From JAWKVD01 sp041398225 (GTDB lineage Bacteria; Pseudomonadota; Alphaproteobacteria; Caulobacterales; Hyphomonadaceae): a stretch of 64,000 bases of DNA. How positions within the stretch are numbered: position 1 is the first letter of the stretch; each line of letters begins with the position of its first letter. The stretch lies in contig JAWKVD010000010.1 in assembly GCA_041398225.1 (NCBI GenBank), forward strand, positions 62,001 to 126,000. The letters are read 5' to 3'. Positions 52,993 through 63,106 of the stretch are shown here, piece after piece. The notes below the pieces were generated by a model, which worked only from the letters and a program-made list of their open reading frames with translations, did not search any database and had not been told where the DNA came from. Made by a program: the position numbers and the translations under genes.

Positions 52993-55164
52993 TCAGATCG
53001 TCGGGATCAGCTGCAGGCCTTCGATCGCTTCCGGATTGTACGCGGAACCGTTCCAATAGACCTCCATGTGAAGATGCGGCCCCGTTGCGCGCGCGCCGCT
53101 GGTTCCCACAAGACCCACAACATCACCGGGCGCCACCGAGGCGCCTTGCTTGACGTTGATCTCGTCAAGCTGACCGAAACGCAGCACGTAGCCGTGCGCT
53201 GCGGTGATTTCGACGACGTTTCCATAGCCCTCTTTCGTGCCCGCGAACGTGACCTTGGCGCTGGCGGGCGCGTGGACCGGCGTTCCGCGTGCCGCACCGA
53301 TGTCGACACCGCTGTGGAACGACGTTTTTTTCGTGAACGGATCGGTCCGCTCGCCGAAGGAGCTCGTGACGCGCGCCGGACCCGTGAAGATCGCCGCCGG
53401 CCATATCGAGGGTGGAGCCGGCGCTGCTGGCAGAGCTGGCGGCGTGTTGAATCTCGTCGGAACCGCCGGAACAGCGGGGGACGCCGGGGGGACGGGTGGC
53501 GCAGATAGTCTGGACGGGACCGTCGGCGGCGAAGGCGCATCCTCCGAAACTGTCCGCGTGCAACTGATCGAAACGTTTGTGCTGTCGCCGGATCGCCCCA
53601 ACACGTCACCGGACGCGACTTTCTGCCCATCTTTCACCGACAGTTCAGAAAGCCCGGACGCGCTCATCTTGCAGGCGGGAACATCCTCGCCAGCGTTCGT
53701 CTGCGAAAGCGCAAGAGAGAAGGCGCCGTTGTTGTCCCTGTTCGCGCTGTCCACGACACCGTCGAAACGAGCGCGGATGGTGCCGTCGCCAGGAACGACG
53801 TCCCGCGGGGAACCGGGCGGCTCAGGCGCTTCAGGAATGTCCGCAAGCGACGGAAGTGAACCGCCAGTCGCGCAGCGAAGCGAGATCTCACCTTTTTGTC
53901 CGCCACGACCGATCACAGCACCCGGCACAACAGTCTGTCCCGCATTGACGCTGACGTCGTTAAGTACGCCCAGAGCGCCCACACAGCTCGAAGATGACGA
54001 GCCCGCCCCCTTCTGCTCGAACCGGACGCGATAGCCGTCAGCCGGGTTACCGGTAACCGCGGTGACCTGAAGAGCGTCTCCAGCGCGAACCACCCCATCA
54101 TCACCCCAGATTGGTCCGCCATCCCGAGGCCGCTCCACCTGTCGCGTCGAGGTATGCGGCGCAGTCCCAGCCACCTGCGCCAACGCCAATGGCGCGCCGA
54201 TCAACACAACAAGTCCCACACCTGCCCGCGCAATCCACGCCGGGCGTTTTGAACCGGAAAGCACGTTTTGAATGCGCATGTGAAGGTTGCTCCCATTCGG
54301 GTTGGACAAGATTGAACTGGCCGGCGCACCACGCGGGAGTCCCGCCGACATGCGCGCGACGTCCACGAGTGTGCTTGCGTAGGCGCGATGCTGCCCCGTT
54401 ACGGAGAGAACCGCCTCGTCACAGGAAAGTTCGCGCGCAAGATCGAGTTCGCGACGAATGTGCCAGGCGAAAGGATTGAACCAAAGAAGGTCGGCGACCA
54501 CGCGTTCAAGAGGCTGCCAAATGGCGTCGCGCCGAGCCACGTGCATACACTCGTGTCCCACTACGAGGTCCAACTGCTGGTCCCCCAAGCGCTCCGCCAA
54601 GCCCTCTGGCATGCAAATGATGGGCGAGCGCACGCCGCAGGTGAACGGTGATACGTCCGCCGTTGAGGCCAAGAGCGACGGCTTCACCTTTAAGCTCAGG
54701 CGTTCCGACCAACGGTCCCGGGAAAGGCCTGCACGGGAATACTTGAGAGGCGACGTCGCGCGCAGAACGCTGTGCAAGCTGCCGATCGCCCGAACGTTCA
54801 CCACTGTCCGCACCAACCAGCCCGCGCCAAGCACGAGCATGACAACGACTTCCAGAGGAATTGGCGGAAGCAACGGCGCAGGCGCGACCTGTATCGCCCG
54901 CGCACCCTGCTCGACGAAAGCCGCGCCACTGTACTCCGGCGCCAGCGCCGTCCACTCGGGCGCCGTCCATCGCGGAGCGAACACCCGGCTGAGCGCCAGC
55001 ACGAACGTCGCCAACCAGGGCGCGACCGCCAGCAGCGCTATCGCTCGCCAGAGCGTACGCCGCTGATCCCCACCCAGCCTCGCATTGGATTGAATTGCGC
55101 CACCCACCCACGACAGAAGGCCAACCCACACAAACGACGACAAAACGAGCCAAGCCAGGTTCAT
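52993..55164 (-). CDS. BlaR1-type M56 metallopeptidase fused to an M23 (LytM) domain
   Basis: A 723-residue fusion. The N-terminal part (~1-330) is the M56/BlaR1 sensor-protease core: transmembrane helices at ~5-22, 40-60, 100-122 and 313-332, with the zinc motif GHECMHVARRDA (HExxH at 204-208) and ELSCDEAV. Instead of a penicillin-binding domain, the periplasmic part has two Pro/Gly-rich repeats and ends in an M23 domain: HSGVDIG (His617, Asp621) and GPHLHMEV (697-699). The conserved His usually found in YxHL is Gln665 (RFGQLDE), so the peptidase may be impaired or act as a binding domain. The BlaI-type repressor gene overlaps by four bases upstream. Expected circuit: cell-wall damage sensed outside, repressor cleaved inside. 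Confidence 0.9.
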   Translation of the reverse strand: MNLAWLVLSSFVWVGLLSWVGGAIQSNARLGGDQRRTLWRAIALLAVAPWLATFVLALSRVFAPRWTAPEWTALAPEYSGAAFVEQGARAIQVAPAPLLPPIPLEVVVMLVLGAGWLVRTVVNVRAIGSLHSVLRATSPLKYSRAGLSRDRWSERLSLKVKPSLLASTADVSPFTCGVRSPIICMPEGLAERLGDQQLDLVVGHECMHVARRDAIWQPLERVVADLLWFNPFAWHIRRELDLARELSCDEAVLSVTGQHRAYASTLVDVARMSAGLPRGAPASSILSNPNGSNLHMRIQNVLSGSKRPAWIARAGVGLVVLIGAPLALAQVAGTAPHTSTRQVERPRDGGPIWGDDGVVRAGDALQVTAVTGNPADGYRVRFEQKGAGSSSSSCVGALGVLNDVSVNAGQTVVPGAVIGRGGQKGEISLRCATGGSLPSLADIPEAPEPPGSPRDVVPGDGTIRARFDGVVDSANRDNNGAFSLALSQTNAGEDVPACKMSASGLSELSVKDGQKVASGDVLGRSGDSTNVSISCTRTVSEDAPSPPTVPSRLSAPPVPPASPAVPAVPTRFNTPPALPAAPAPPSIWPAAIFTGPARVTSSFGERTDPFTKKTSFHSGVDIGAARGTPVHAPASAKVTFAGTKEGYGNVVEITAAHGYVLRFGQLDEINVKQGASVAPGDVVGLVGTSGARATGPHLHMEVYWNGSAYNPEAIEGLQLIPTI

Positions 55165-55550
55165 TCGCCCTGTCCCCCCATATCCCCGGCAGCGCCGTTG
55201 ATGATGGCGTCCAGTTCGTCCAGCTCTTCTTCAGTGATGTGCGGACTGTCGGCGAACATTGACGCGGGCACGGCGCCCTTGATGTCGAACACGTCCCGGG
55301 TCAGTTCCCGCGCGATAGCGCCAAGCACCTGAACCCGTGACCTGGCCGCTCGAAACACGACCACACCGTGCACCTCGGAGCGGGTGATTATGCCCTTCTC
55401 CTCCATACGGCTCAGCATCGTCCGCGTGGTCGACGGGCTCCATCCGGTCTCGGCGACGAGCGCCTCATGCACTTCTCTGGAGCTGGACGGGCCAGCCGAC
55501 CAAAGTTGCTTGAGAATGGACAGCTCGGTGCCAGTGTAGCTTACAGCCAT
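55161..55550 (-). CDS. BlaI/MecI/CopY-family repressor
   Basis: A 129-residue winged-helix repressor starting at ATG 55550: SYTGTELSILKQLWSAGPSSSREVHEALVAETGWSPSTTRTMLSRMEEKGIITR covers the HTH (~3-60), followed by a C-terminal dimerisation region. Its M56 partner overlaps its stop. In BlaI/MecI systems the M56 protease cleaves the repressor on signal. A palindromic operator (55587-55602) lies 37 bases upstream, indicating autoregulation of both genes. Confidence 0.92.
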   Translation of the reverse strand: MAVSYTGTELSILKQLWSAGPSSSREVHEALVAETGWSPSTTRTMLSRMEEKGIITRSEVHGVVVFRAARSRVQVLGAIARELTRDVFDIKGAVPASMFADSPHITEEELDELDAIINGAAGDMGGQGE

Positions 55551-55586
55551 AACGATGATGCTCGTGCGCGAGACCTGTGGTTGATT

Positions 55587-55602
55587 CGCTACATTTGTAG
55601 CG
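55587..55602 (-). promoter_or_regulatory. BlaI/CopY-type operator palindrome
   Basis: CGCTACA-TT-TGTAGCG is a perfect 16-base palindrome containing TACANNTGTA, the core recognised by BlaI/MecI/CopY-family repressors. It is 37 bases upstream of the repressor start, in promoter position. A second, imperfect inverted pair (TGTA-GCT-TACA, ~55535-55545) lies over the start region. Confidence 0.85.
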
Positions 55603-55809
55603 CACCGGCCACGAACGTCAAGCGACATGGTTAGCGGTCGCGATTTTGAAGAAAGCCGCACGAGACGTGCTTGCCCGGGGCCAGCGCGTCTCTTATAAGC
55701 CCGCTTTTCCCGAAAGACGGCGATCGGCGCTGTCTGTGTAGCCAGGCTGTCACCGAACACTGTCCTGCGGGACGTCGGCGGACTTCAGGGCGAAACGGAG
55801 CATAAAATC

Positions 55810-56451
55810 ATGGCAAACGACATCACCCTCACGGTCGAAGTGCGCGAACGCACGGGCAAAGGCGGCGCGCGCGAAGCCCGACGCAGCGGCCTCATCCCCG
55901 GCGTTCTCTATGGCGGCGATCGCGGACCGGTGGCGATCACCTTGAACCGCAAGGAAGTCACGATGGCTCTGCGGTCCGGCAAGTTCATCGCTCACACGGT
56001 TTCCATCAGCCACAAGGGCGAAAAACAGCTGGTGTTCGCGCAAGACATCCAGTTCCACCCCGTTTCCGACGAGCCGCTTCACCTCGACCTCTACCGCGTT
56101 GATGAAAACCAGGAGATCAAGGTGAACGTTCCGGTGCACTTCACCGGCGAGGCGGTCTCCCCGGGCATCAAGCGTGGCGGCGCTCTCAACATCGTGCGCC
56201 ACGAAGTCGAACTGCTCTGCCCCGCGAACGCGATCCCGGAAGAACTCGTCTTCGACGTGTCGAACCTGGATATCGGCGACACCATCAAGATCTCCGCCAT
56301 TCAGCTCCCGCCTAACGCGCGGCCGACGATCACGGACCGTGACTTCACGGTGGCGACGATTACCGGTCGCGGTGCGAAGGCTGAAGCCGAAGACGCCACA
56401 GGCGACGGAACCGAGGCTGCGGCCGCCGACGCCGACGCGGCCAAGAAGTAA
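55810..56451 (+). CDS. rplY: 50S ribosomal protein L25 / general stress protein Ctc
   Basis: A 213-residue L25/Ctc protein: N-terminal L25 fold with VEVRERTGKGGAREARRSGLIPGVLYGG, 5S rRNA-binding strands, then the Ctc-type C-terminal beta domain (VNVPVHFTGEAVSPGIKRGGALNIVRHEVELLC). The acidic Ala/Asp/Glu-rich tail ends AAAADADAAKK. It starts the rplY-pth-ychF set, a common alphaproteobacterial order. Confidence 0.95.
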   Translation: MANDITLTVEVRERTGKGGAREARRSGLIPGVLYGGDRGPVAITLNRKEVTMALRSGKFIAHTVSISHKGEKQLVFAQDIQFHPVSDEPLHLDLYRVDENQEIKVNVPVHFTGEAVSPGIKRGGALNIVRHEVELLCPANAIPEELVFDVSNLDIGDTIKISAIQLPPNARPTITDRDFTVATITGRGAKAEAEDATGDGTEAAAADADAAKK

Positions 56452-56465
56452 CCCACCACTCCACG

Positions 56466-56489
56466 GCGCCCGATCGTCAGATCGGGCGC
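56466..56489 (+). terminator. 10-base stem-loop between rplY and pth
   Basis: GCGCCCGATC / GATCGGGCGC with loop GTCA, without a T-run. It lies 15 bases after the rplY stop and 17 before the pth start, so it may attenuate rather than end transcription. Confidence 0.6.
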
Positions 56490-56505
56490 GACTGGATGCT
56501 AAGCC

Positions 56506-57138
56506 ATGTTGCTGATTGCGGGCCTCGGGAATCCCGGGCCCGGCTATGCCGGGCATCGGCATAATATCGGCTTTCAGGCGATTGACCGCATGGCCGAACG
56601 CTTTGGCTTCGGACCATGGCGCAGAAAGTTCCAGGGCGAGCTGGCGGAAGGCCGGATCCCCCTCCCCGACGGCGGGCAGGAAAAAACGCTTCTCCTGAAG
56701 CCGCAGACCTTCATGAACAATTCCGGTCATTCCATCGGCGAAGCGATGCGCTTTCACAAGCTAGCGCCCGAGCATGTCGTGGTGTTCTACGACGAACTCG
56801 ATCTGGCGCCTGGCCGCCTCCGAATGAAAGTGGGCGGCGGCGCGGCCGGTCATAACGGCATCCGCTCGATCATCGCGCAAGCCGATCCGGGCGTGCGGCG
56901 CGCACGCATGGGAATAGGCCACCCGGGCCACAAAGATCGCGTGCACGGCTACGTACTATCTGACTTCGCAAAGGCGGATCAGGACTGGCTCGGCAGATTG
57001 CTGGATGCCTGCGCCGAAGCGCTGCCTTTCCTCGCGGCCGGCGACGACGACCGCTACCAGGCCGAAGTCATGCGCCTCGCCCCTGCGCCTAAAGGCGATC
57101 CCCGAAAAGGCGGACAGACCGAAGAAGGAACCGACTGA
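56506..57138 (+). CDS. pth: Peptidyl-tRNA hydrolase
   Basis: A 210-residue enzyme that frees tRNA from peptidyl-tRNA. GLGNPGPGYAGHRHNIGFQ contains the catalytic His; FMNNSGHSIGEAM, YDELDLAPGRLRMKVGGGAAGHNGIRSI are conserved. The C-terminal ~20 residues are a basic extension. Coupled to ychF by TGATG. Confidence 0.95.
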   Translation: MLLIAGLGNPGPGYAGHRHNIGFQAIDRMAERFGFGPWRRKFQGELAEGRIPLPDGGQEKTLLLKPQTFMNNSGHSIGEAMRFHKLAPEHVVVFYDELDLAPGRLRMKVGGGAAGHNGIRSIIAQADPGVRRARMGIGHPGHKDRVHGYVLSDFAKADQDWLGRLLDACAEALPFLAAGDDDRYQAEVMRLAPAPKGDPRKGGQTEEGTD

Positions 57139-58235
57139 TGGGATTCAAGTGCGGCATTGTCGGCCTGCCGAATGTCGGCAAGTCCACCCTGTTCAATGCG
57201 CTGACCAAGACTGCGGCGGCGCAGGCGGCCAACTATCCGTTCTGCACGATTGAGCCCAACGTCGGTGAAGTCGCGATGCCCGAACCGCGCCTGGAAACGC
57301 TGGCGAAGATCGCCGGTTCGAAAGATGTCATCCCGACCCGCATGAACTTCGTCGACATCGCCGGCCTCGTGAAAGGCGCCAGCAAGGGCGAGGGTCTCGG
57401 CAACCAATTCCTGGCGAACATCCGCGAGTGCGACGCCATCGCTTACGTTCTACGATGCTTCGAAAACGAAGACATCACGCACGTATCCGGCAAGATCGAT
57501 CCGCTGGCCGACTATGAAGTCGTCGAAACCGAACTGATGCTTGCAGACATGGAGAGCCTGGAAAAGCGTCGTGCGAACGTGGAGAAGAAAGCCAAGTCCG
57601 GCGACAAGGAAGCAAAAGCGTCTATCGCGCTCATCGACTTGGCTCTCGAGCAACTCAACAATGGAAAGCCCGCGCGCGCGGCGAAAGTCGCGGACGAAGA
57701 CGCCAAAGCGTGGCGTATGCTGCAACTGCTGACGTCCAAGCCGGTATTCTACATCTGCAATGTCGACGAAGCGTCCGCAGCCACGGGCAACAAATATTCT
57801 GACGCCGTTGTAGAACATGCCCGCAAGGAGAATTCGCAAGCGGTCGTGATCTCGGCCCAAATCGAAAGCGAGATCGCTGTGCTCTCAGACGAAGAGCAAG
57901 CTGAGTTTCTCGAGTCTCTTGGTCTTGCCGAACCAGGACTCAATCGCGTGATCCGCGCGGGATACGAACTGCTCGGTCTTCAAACCTACTTCACCGTGGG
58001 GCCCAAGGAAGCGCGCGCCTGGACGATCGCCAAGGGCGATACGGCCCCGCAGGCGGCGGGCGTCATTCACGGCGATTTCGAAAAGGGGTTCATTCGCGCC
58101 GAAACGATCGCCTTCGAGGACTTCGTGAAGTTCAATGGCGAGGCAGGCGCGCGTGAAGCCGGCAAGGTCCGCCAGGAAGGCAAGGACTACGTTGTGCAGG
58201 ACGGCGACGTCATGCACTTCAAGTTCAACGTCTGA
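57138..58235 (+). CDS. ychF: Obg-like P-loop ATPase YchF
   Basis: A 365-residue protein: P-loop GLPNVGKSTLFNALT, NYPFCTIEPNVG (switch I), DIAGLVKGASKGEGLGNQFL (switch II), coiled-coil insertion at ~130-200, and a C-terminal TGS domain (QTYFTVGPKEARAWTIAKGDTAPQAAGVIHGDFEKGF). It binds ribosomes and responds to redox and stress. The gene adjoins pth, as in most proteobacteria. Confidence 0.95.
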   Translation: MGFKCGIVGLPNVGKSTLFNALTKTAAAQAANYPFCTIEPNVGEVAMPEPRLETLAKIAGSKDVIPTRMNFVDIAGLVKGASKGEGLGNQFLANIRECDAIAYVLRCFENEDITHVSGKIDPLADYEVVETELMLADMESLEKRRANVEKKAKSGDKEAKASIALIDLALEQLNNGKPARAAKVADEDAKAWRMLQLLTSKPVFYICNVDEASAATGNKYSDAVVEHARKENSQAVVISAQIESEIAVLSDEEQAEFLESLGLAEPGLNRVIRAGYELLGLQTYFTVGPKEARAWTIAKGDTAPQAAGVIHGDFEKGFIRAETIAFEDFVKFNGEAGAREAGKVRQEGKDYVVQDGDVMHFKFNV

Positions 58236-58259
58236 TCCGAATCCGGACCAACTTGCGCC

Positions 58260-61200
58260 CTATTCCCAGTAATAGGGCGCCCGCTTGCGGTCACCGGTTA
58301 CCACTTCGTCCATGGTCGACGGATCGTAGAGACGGCCGTTGAGCATGACCTTCGATATCTTGTCCGAGTTGCGGATGTCGTCGAGCGGGTTGGCGTCCAG
58401 CACAGCCAGATCGGCCAGCTTGCCAACTTCGAGTGAGCCCACATCCTTCTCAAAGCCCAGCTTGCGCGCAGGCAGGATAGTGCCGGCCATCAGCGCCTGG
58501 AGCGGCGAGAAGCCTCCACGCACAAACGACCACAATTCCCAGTGCGCGGCGAGACCTTCCTCCTGCCCGTGTGCTCCGATCGAGACATTGACGCCTCGCT
58601 CGAGCAGCTTCTTGGCTTGCGCCGCTGAACGGGCGTCTACGTAGTCTTCCTCCGGAGCCTGAGTGCGACGCACTGACTTTGGCTGCAGGATGTGCGGCGG
58701 AACATGTCGCGACAAGATTGGGTGACGCCACACATCCGTATGCGAGCGCCAGTAAGGATCCGCAGCAAGTCCTCCGTAGGTCACCACCAGCGTCGGAGTG
58801 TAGGCGACCTTCGTCTGCGAGAAGAAACTCAAGACATCTTCGTAGAGGTTCAGCTGCGGAATGTTGTGTTCCAGTGCTGTGTTTCCGTCGGCGATCAGAG
58901 TGATGTCCTGCGCGAACAGCGAAGCGCCTTCCGCGACGACTTGTATGTTTTCGGCAATGCTGGCCGCGACCACTTGCTGGCGCTGGTTGCGGCGCGGCTG
59001 ATTGTAATTCTTGATCCCGCCTGCCCCCTGCACTTTCAGGCGATGCACATGCGCCAACGCATCGTCATAGCTCTGGATGTCGTTAAGACCTCCCGGGGAA
59101 CGAGCGCCATAGACAACCTCGCCAGTCGAGAAGATCCGGGGCGCGAGCAGCAGCCCGGCGCGTTGCATCTCTGATGCAACAAACGCCTCGCTGGCGGAGT
59201 TAGACGGGTCAAACACCGTCGTCACGCCAAACGCCAAATGCGCGATTGCACTCCAATTCTGCTGGGGAACGATATCGTCATCACCTTGCGGACCATGGGC
59301 GTGGGCGTCGACCAACCCGGGGATGAGCGTCTTTCCAGAAACGTCGACGACACGGGCGGTCGAAGGAATGTCCACGCTGCCGGCCACACCGACGGCGGCG
59401 ATACGGTTGCCATCAACGAGAACGACGCCGTTCTCGATCACGCCGCCCCGGTCGTCCGACATTGTAACGATACGCCCGCCCACCAATGCGATCATGCCCG
59501 TCGGCTTCTCCGCAGTGACCTGCATCGAAAGATCGACGCCCGCTTCCGGCGGCGCAAACGCTGCGCCCTTTGCATCTGGATCTGGCGGCGCCGTAGGCAT
59601 CATCGCAGCCGTGCTCGTCGAGAACAGCGTCGGCCCCAGACTCCAGTTCAGCTGAGCGCCGCCGACTGACCATGTGAGATAGGTCGCGCCGCCCTTGCTG
59701 GCCTTCACGACCGGCATCGCCGACCCGCCTTTGCCCGTTCCGACATCCTGTGGTCCGGGCGGCAGCGGCATAACGTAGGCGGCGAAGTTGTCGCGAAACG
59801 CGACGTTCTCGCCATCAGGAGAAACCTCGTAGCTCTCAACAAGATCACCGGAAGCATGATTGCGCGGCGTCTGACCATTGAGGTCAACCGAAGCCAAAAC
59901 GCCTGCAGTATTGTCGCGGCGCGTCACGAAAACGCGGTCGTTCTCGGCGCCGAAATGCGGATAGCGACCATTTGTGGTAACGCGCGTCATCGCACCGCCC
60001 GACGAGGCGACGCGATAAACGCCGACCTCGTTCGAATAGAGATTTGAGAGCAGATACCCCCCCGCCCCCTTCTCGAAGACGATCATCTCCCCGTCCGGCG
60101 AAAACCGGGGACGTCGATAGTGGCCGGGCGTCGCGGTGACCGATCGAACATTACGTCCGTTCGCGTTGACCGTCTTGATCTGGCCAAGACTGGCGTCGCT
60201 CCAACTGACGTAGACGATACGCTTGCCGTCCCGCGACCAGGAGGGAAACAACTCTTCGGCCGCCCCCTTCTCCGATGTCAGACGTTTCGGGCGCCCCATC
60301 CGGAAGCGACTTCACGTAAAGCTTCCCGAGGCTTTCAAACACAGCGGTCCGCCCATCAGGCGAAACGGAGACATAACGCGGCATCTGGGTGCGGAACGTA
60401 TCGGGCGCGACCTCCGTTTTCGGTTGCGGCGGGTCGATCACCAAGCGCGTATCACGCACATGAAACGGGATGACTTGATCGTTCCCGGCCATGTCCACTC
60501 GACGGATCTTGCCACCCGCCCAAAACACGACACCGGTCGAATCCGGCAGCCACGACATGCCCGGATAAAGGCCGTTGACCGCCCAGGTCTCTTGAAGGTC
60601 CAGATCGAGATCGTCGTAGAGCTTCGTCAAAGCCCCAGTCTCCAGATCCTTCACATACAACCGGGACTGGTTCCGTTCACGGCGCACAAAGGCCAGCTTC
60701 TTGCCGTCCGGCGACGGTGTCGGTCGTGTCGCGCCGCCTGCGCCGGTAACGACGCTCGAGACTTCACCGGTCGCAAAGTCATACTTCTCGATCGAGAAGA
60801 TGCCGGTGTTCGAATCCTGCGCGTAGATAAACGTATTTCCAGGAGTGACGTTGCGCGTGTAGTAGATACCGCCGCCATCGGGGGCGTAGGCCGGCTCGCC
60901 CAGCTCCTTTTGCAAAGCCTCGCTCGCGCGCTTCACGGCCACGAAGCCGTCACCGCCGCCAACATTGTAAATCCAGATCTCGCCGGTCCCAAGCGAGCGC
61001 TGTGTCGTGAAGTGCTTGCGGGCGGCGATGAAGCGGCCGTCCGGCGACCAGCTTGGCTCGCTCAGGAGGCGGAATGTCTCCTTTGTCAGAGGTCGCTTGT
61101 CCGACCCGTCGACATTCATCACCCAGATATTGTCGCCGCCGCCCCGATCGCTCGTGAAGGCGATACGCTTCCCATCCGGAGAAAACTTCGGCTGCATTTC

Positions 61201-61479
61201 GTAAGGCAAACCCTCGGCGATCCGCGTGGCTTCTCCGCCAGAAATCGGCAATGTGTAGATGTCGCCGAGAAGGTCGAAGGCGATCGTCTTGCCATCTGGG
61301 CTGACGTCGACATCCATCCAGGTTCCTTCATCGACATTTATGTCGACAGGCCGGGTCGTCATCGGTGGTGCGGCGACGTCCCATACCGGCTGGCCGGGCG
61401 TCCCGTCGCCTTCCTGGGCCGCAGCGGCGGCGACAACACAGGCGGACAACACCGCCGCACCAAGTGCACCGAAACGCAT
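58260..61479 (-). CDS. Exported TolB-like/PD40 repeat - amidohydrolase, frameshifted
   Basis: A single ~1070-residue enzyme split between two frames. The N-terminal part (61479 to ~60297) has a signal peptide, then repeated beta-propeller segments (VSPDGKTIAFDLLG, FSPDGKRIAFTSDRGG, WSPDGRFIAARK...). The rest (~60297 to 58260) continues with FPSWSRDGKRIVYVSWSD and ends in an amidohydrolase domain: LVDAHAHGPQGDD (metal HxH), a distal GAHGQEEG and FEKDVGSLEVGKLADLAVLDANP. The frames join at a GGGG run (plus-strand CCCC, 60294-60297): three Gs instead of four restores the frame (DG-RPKRL). Family members are exported TolB/amidohydrolase proteins of unknown substrate, probably peptidase- or imidazolonepropionase-like. 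The gene is either a sequencing-error casualty or recently broken. Confidence 0.82.
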
Positions 61480-61769
61480 GGGATCCCTCCGATCGACCGT
61501 TCAACCTTAGGCCAGACATGCGCCCTTGCAAGCACATCAAGGCACGAAGGACCGGTTCAGCCATTCGATCACGCAGAACTTTGCTCTCGATTGTGCCCGC
61601 TGTGCACTGGACCTGACCGTCTGCGCCCCCTACCTCACCTCGGGGCGTCGCGGCGGACCGCGGGCGCTCATGTGCGACGGCCAAACCGCAAACCGCGAAA
61701 ATCAATCCTGTCCTGCCCGGACAAACCTCGCTACATCCGGGTCGGATAGCTGAGCGAGCGTTCACTCAA

Positions 61770-63017
61770 TTGCCAGATTCAAGCACAGAAACACCCCCGG
61801 CAGAGGCTGCGCGGCCCGCGATTTCGCAGGCTGAGTTCATCGTGATGGCGGCGCTTCTCATGGCCACCAACGCGATGGCCATCGACATCATGCTGCCGGC
61901 GCTGGCCGACATCGGCTCAACGTTCAACCTCACCAGCGAGAACGACCGACAGCTTGTCGTCGTCGCTTACATGATGGGCTTCGGCGTATCGCAACTGTTC
62001 TACGGACCGATTACAGACCGGTTCGGACGTAGGCGCGTCCTCTTCGTCTCTCTGGTTTGCTACGCTATCACAAGCGCCGCGTGCGCCTTCGCCCCCTCGT
62101 TCGAAACGCTGATCCTGGCGCGCGTGCTTCAGGGAACGGCGGCTGGCGGCAGTCGCGTCATCGCAGTCTCCGCAGCTCGCGATCTCTATGCCGGCCGGCG
62201 CATGGCGAAAGTGATGTCTCTGGTCATGATCGTCTTCATGGCGGCGCCGATCCTGGCGCCCAGCATCGGGCAACTGGTGCTGATCTTCACGGACTGGCGC
62301 GGCATCTTCTGGGCGCTGGTCGCGTTCAGCATGGTGATGTTGGTCTGGGTCTTCCTTCGACTGCCCGAGACTTTGCCTCCCGATCGGCGCAACTCGCTAG
62401 ACCTGAAGGTCATTGGGGCGAACTACCTCAAGGTGCTGACCACCCGTGAATCGTGCGGTTACATGATCGCTTCTGGTATGTTGTTCAGCGGGCTGATGAG
62501 CTACATCTCATCGTCTGAACAGCTTTATCACGAAGTCTACCACACCGGCGACGCCTTCCCGCTCTGGTTCGCGGGCGCGGCCTTGGCGATGTCCTGTTCC
62601 AACATCATCAATTCGCGCCTTGTGGAACGCCTTGGCATGCGCCGCATGTCCCACGGGGCGCTACTGGCGTTCGTCGTCGTCAGTGCGGTGCACGCGCTCC
62701 TGGCGCTAAACGGTCTGGCCCCATTCCCCGTCTTTTATACGCTGATCATTCTAACCTTCTTCGCCATCGGCTTTCAGGGGCCAAACTACAACGCAATCGC
62801 CATGGAGCCCTTGGGGCGGCTGGCGGGATCAGGCGCCGCGCTCATCGGCTTCGCGTCTTCGTTCGTTGCGGCGTTGGTGGGAGGCTTCATCGCGCAACAC
62901 TTCGACGGCACTACCACGCCGATTTTCATTGGCCATGCGCTGGTCGGCCTGGGCGCGCTCACCGCGGTTCTCGTGACCGAGCGCGGCCGCCTGTTCCAGT
63001 CGGGGACGCCGTCCTGA
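61770..63017 (+). CDS. Bcr/CflA-family multidrug MFS transporter
   Basis: A 415-residue 12-helix transporter starting at TTG 61770. It has LLMATNAMAIDIMLPALADIG at helix 1, the motif A loop GPITDRFGRRRVLFVSL, and RVLQGTAAGGSRVIAVSAARDLYAG in the Bcr/CflA style, together with GFQGPNYNAIAMEPLGRLAGSGAALIGF. Members export chloramphenicol, bicyclomycin or other small molecules by proton exchange. An in-frame ATG inside the protein is too late to be the start. Confidence 0.9.
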   Translation: MPDSSTETPPAEAARPAISQAEFIVMAALLMATNAMAIDIMLPALADIGSTFNLTSENDRQLVVVAYMMGFGVSQLFYGPITDRFGRRRVLFVSLVCYAITSAACAFAPSFETLILARVLQGTAAGGSRVIAVSAARDLYAGRRMAKVMSLVMIVFMAAPILAPSIGQLVLIFTDWRGIFWALVAFSMVMLVWVFLRLPETLPPDRRNSLDLKVIGANYLKVLTTRESCGYMIASGMLFSGLMSYISSSEQLYHEVYHTGDAFPLWFAGAALAMSCSNIINSRLVERLGMRRMSHGALLAFVVVSAVHALLALNGLAPFPVFYTLIILTFFAIGFQGPNYNAIAMEPLGRLAGSGAALIGFASSFVAALVGGFIAQHFDGTTTPIFIGHALVGLGALTAVLVTERGRLFQSGTPS

Positions 63018-63106
63018 CCGGCGATGCTTCCCGACTGGGCCAGACCGACGCCCCGTGGCAAGATCGCAAAAACGCCGACGTCTCAGAAACCCTTTAGGGG
63101 GCACGC

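Noticed and set aside
55750..56757. 335-residue open frame on the minus strand
   Set aside because: Antisense to rplY and pth, both certain.
60223..61749. 508-residue open frame on the plus strand
   Set aside because: Antisense to the propeller-amidohydrolase gene; low-complexity Arg/His composition typical of a shadow in GC-rich DNA.
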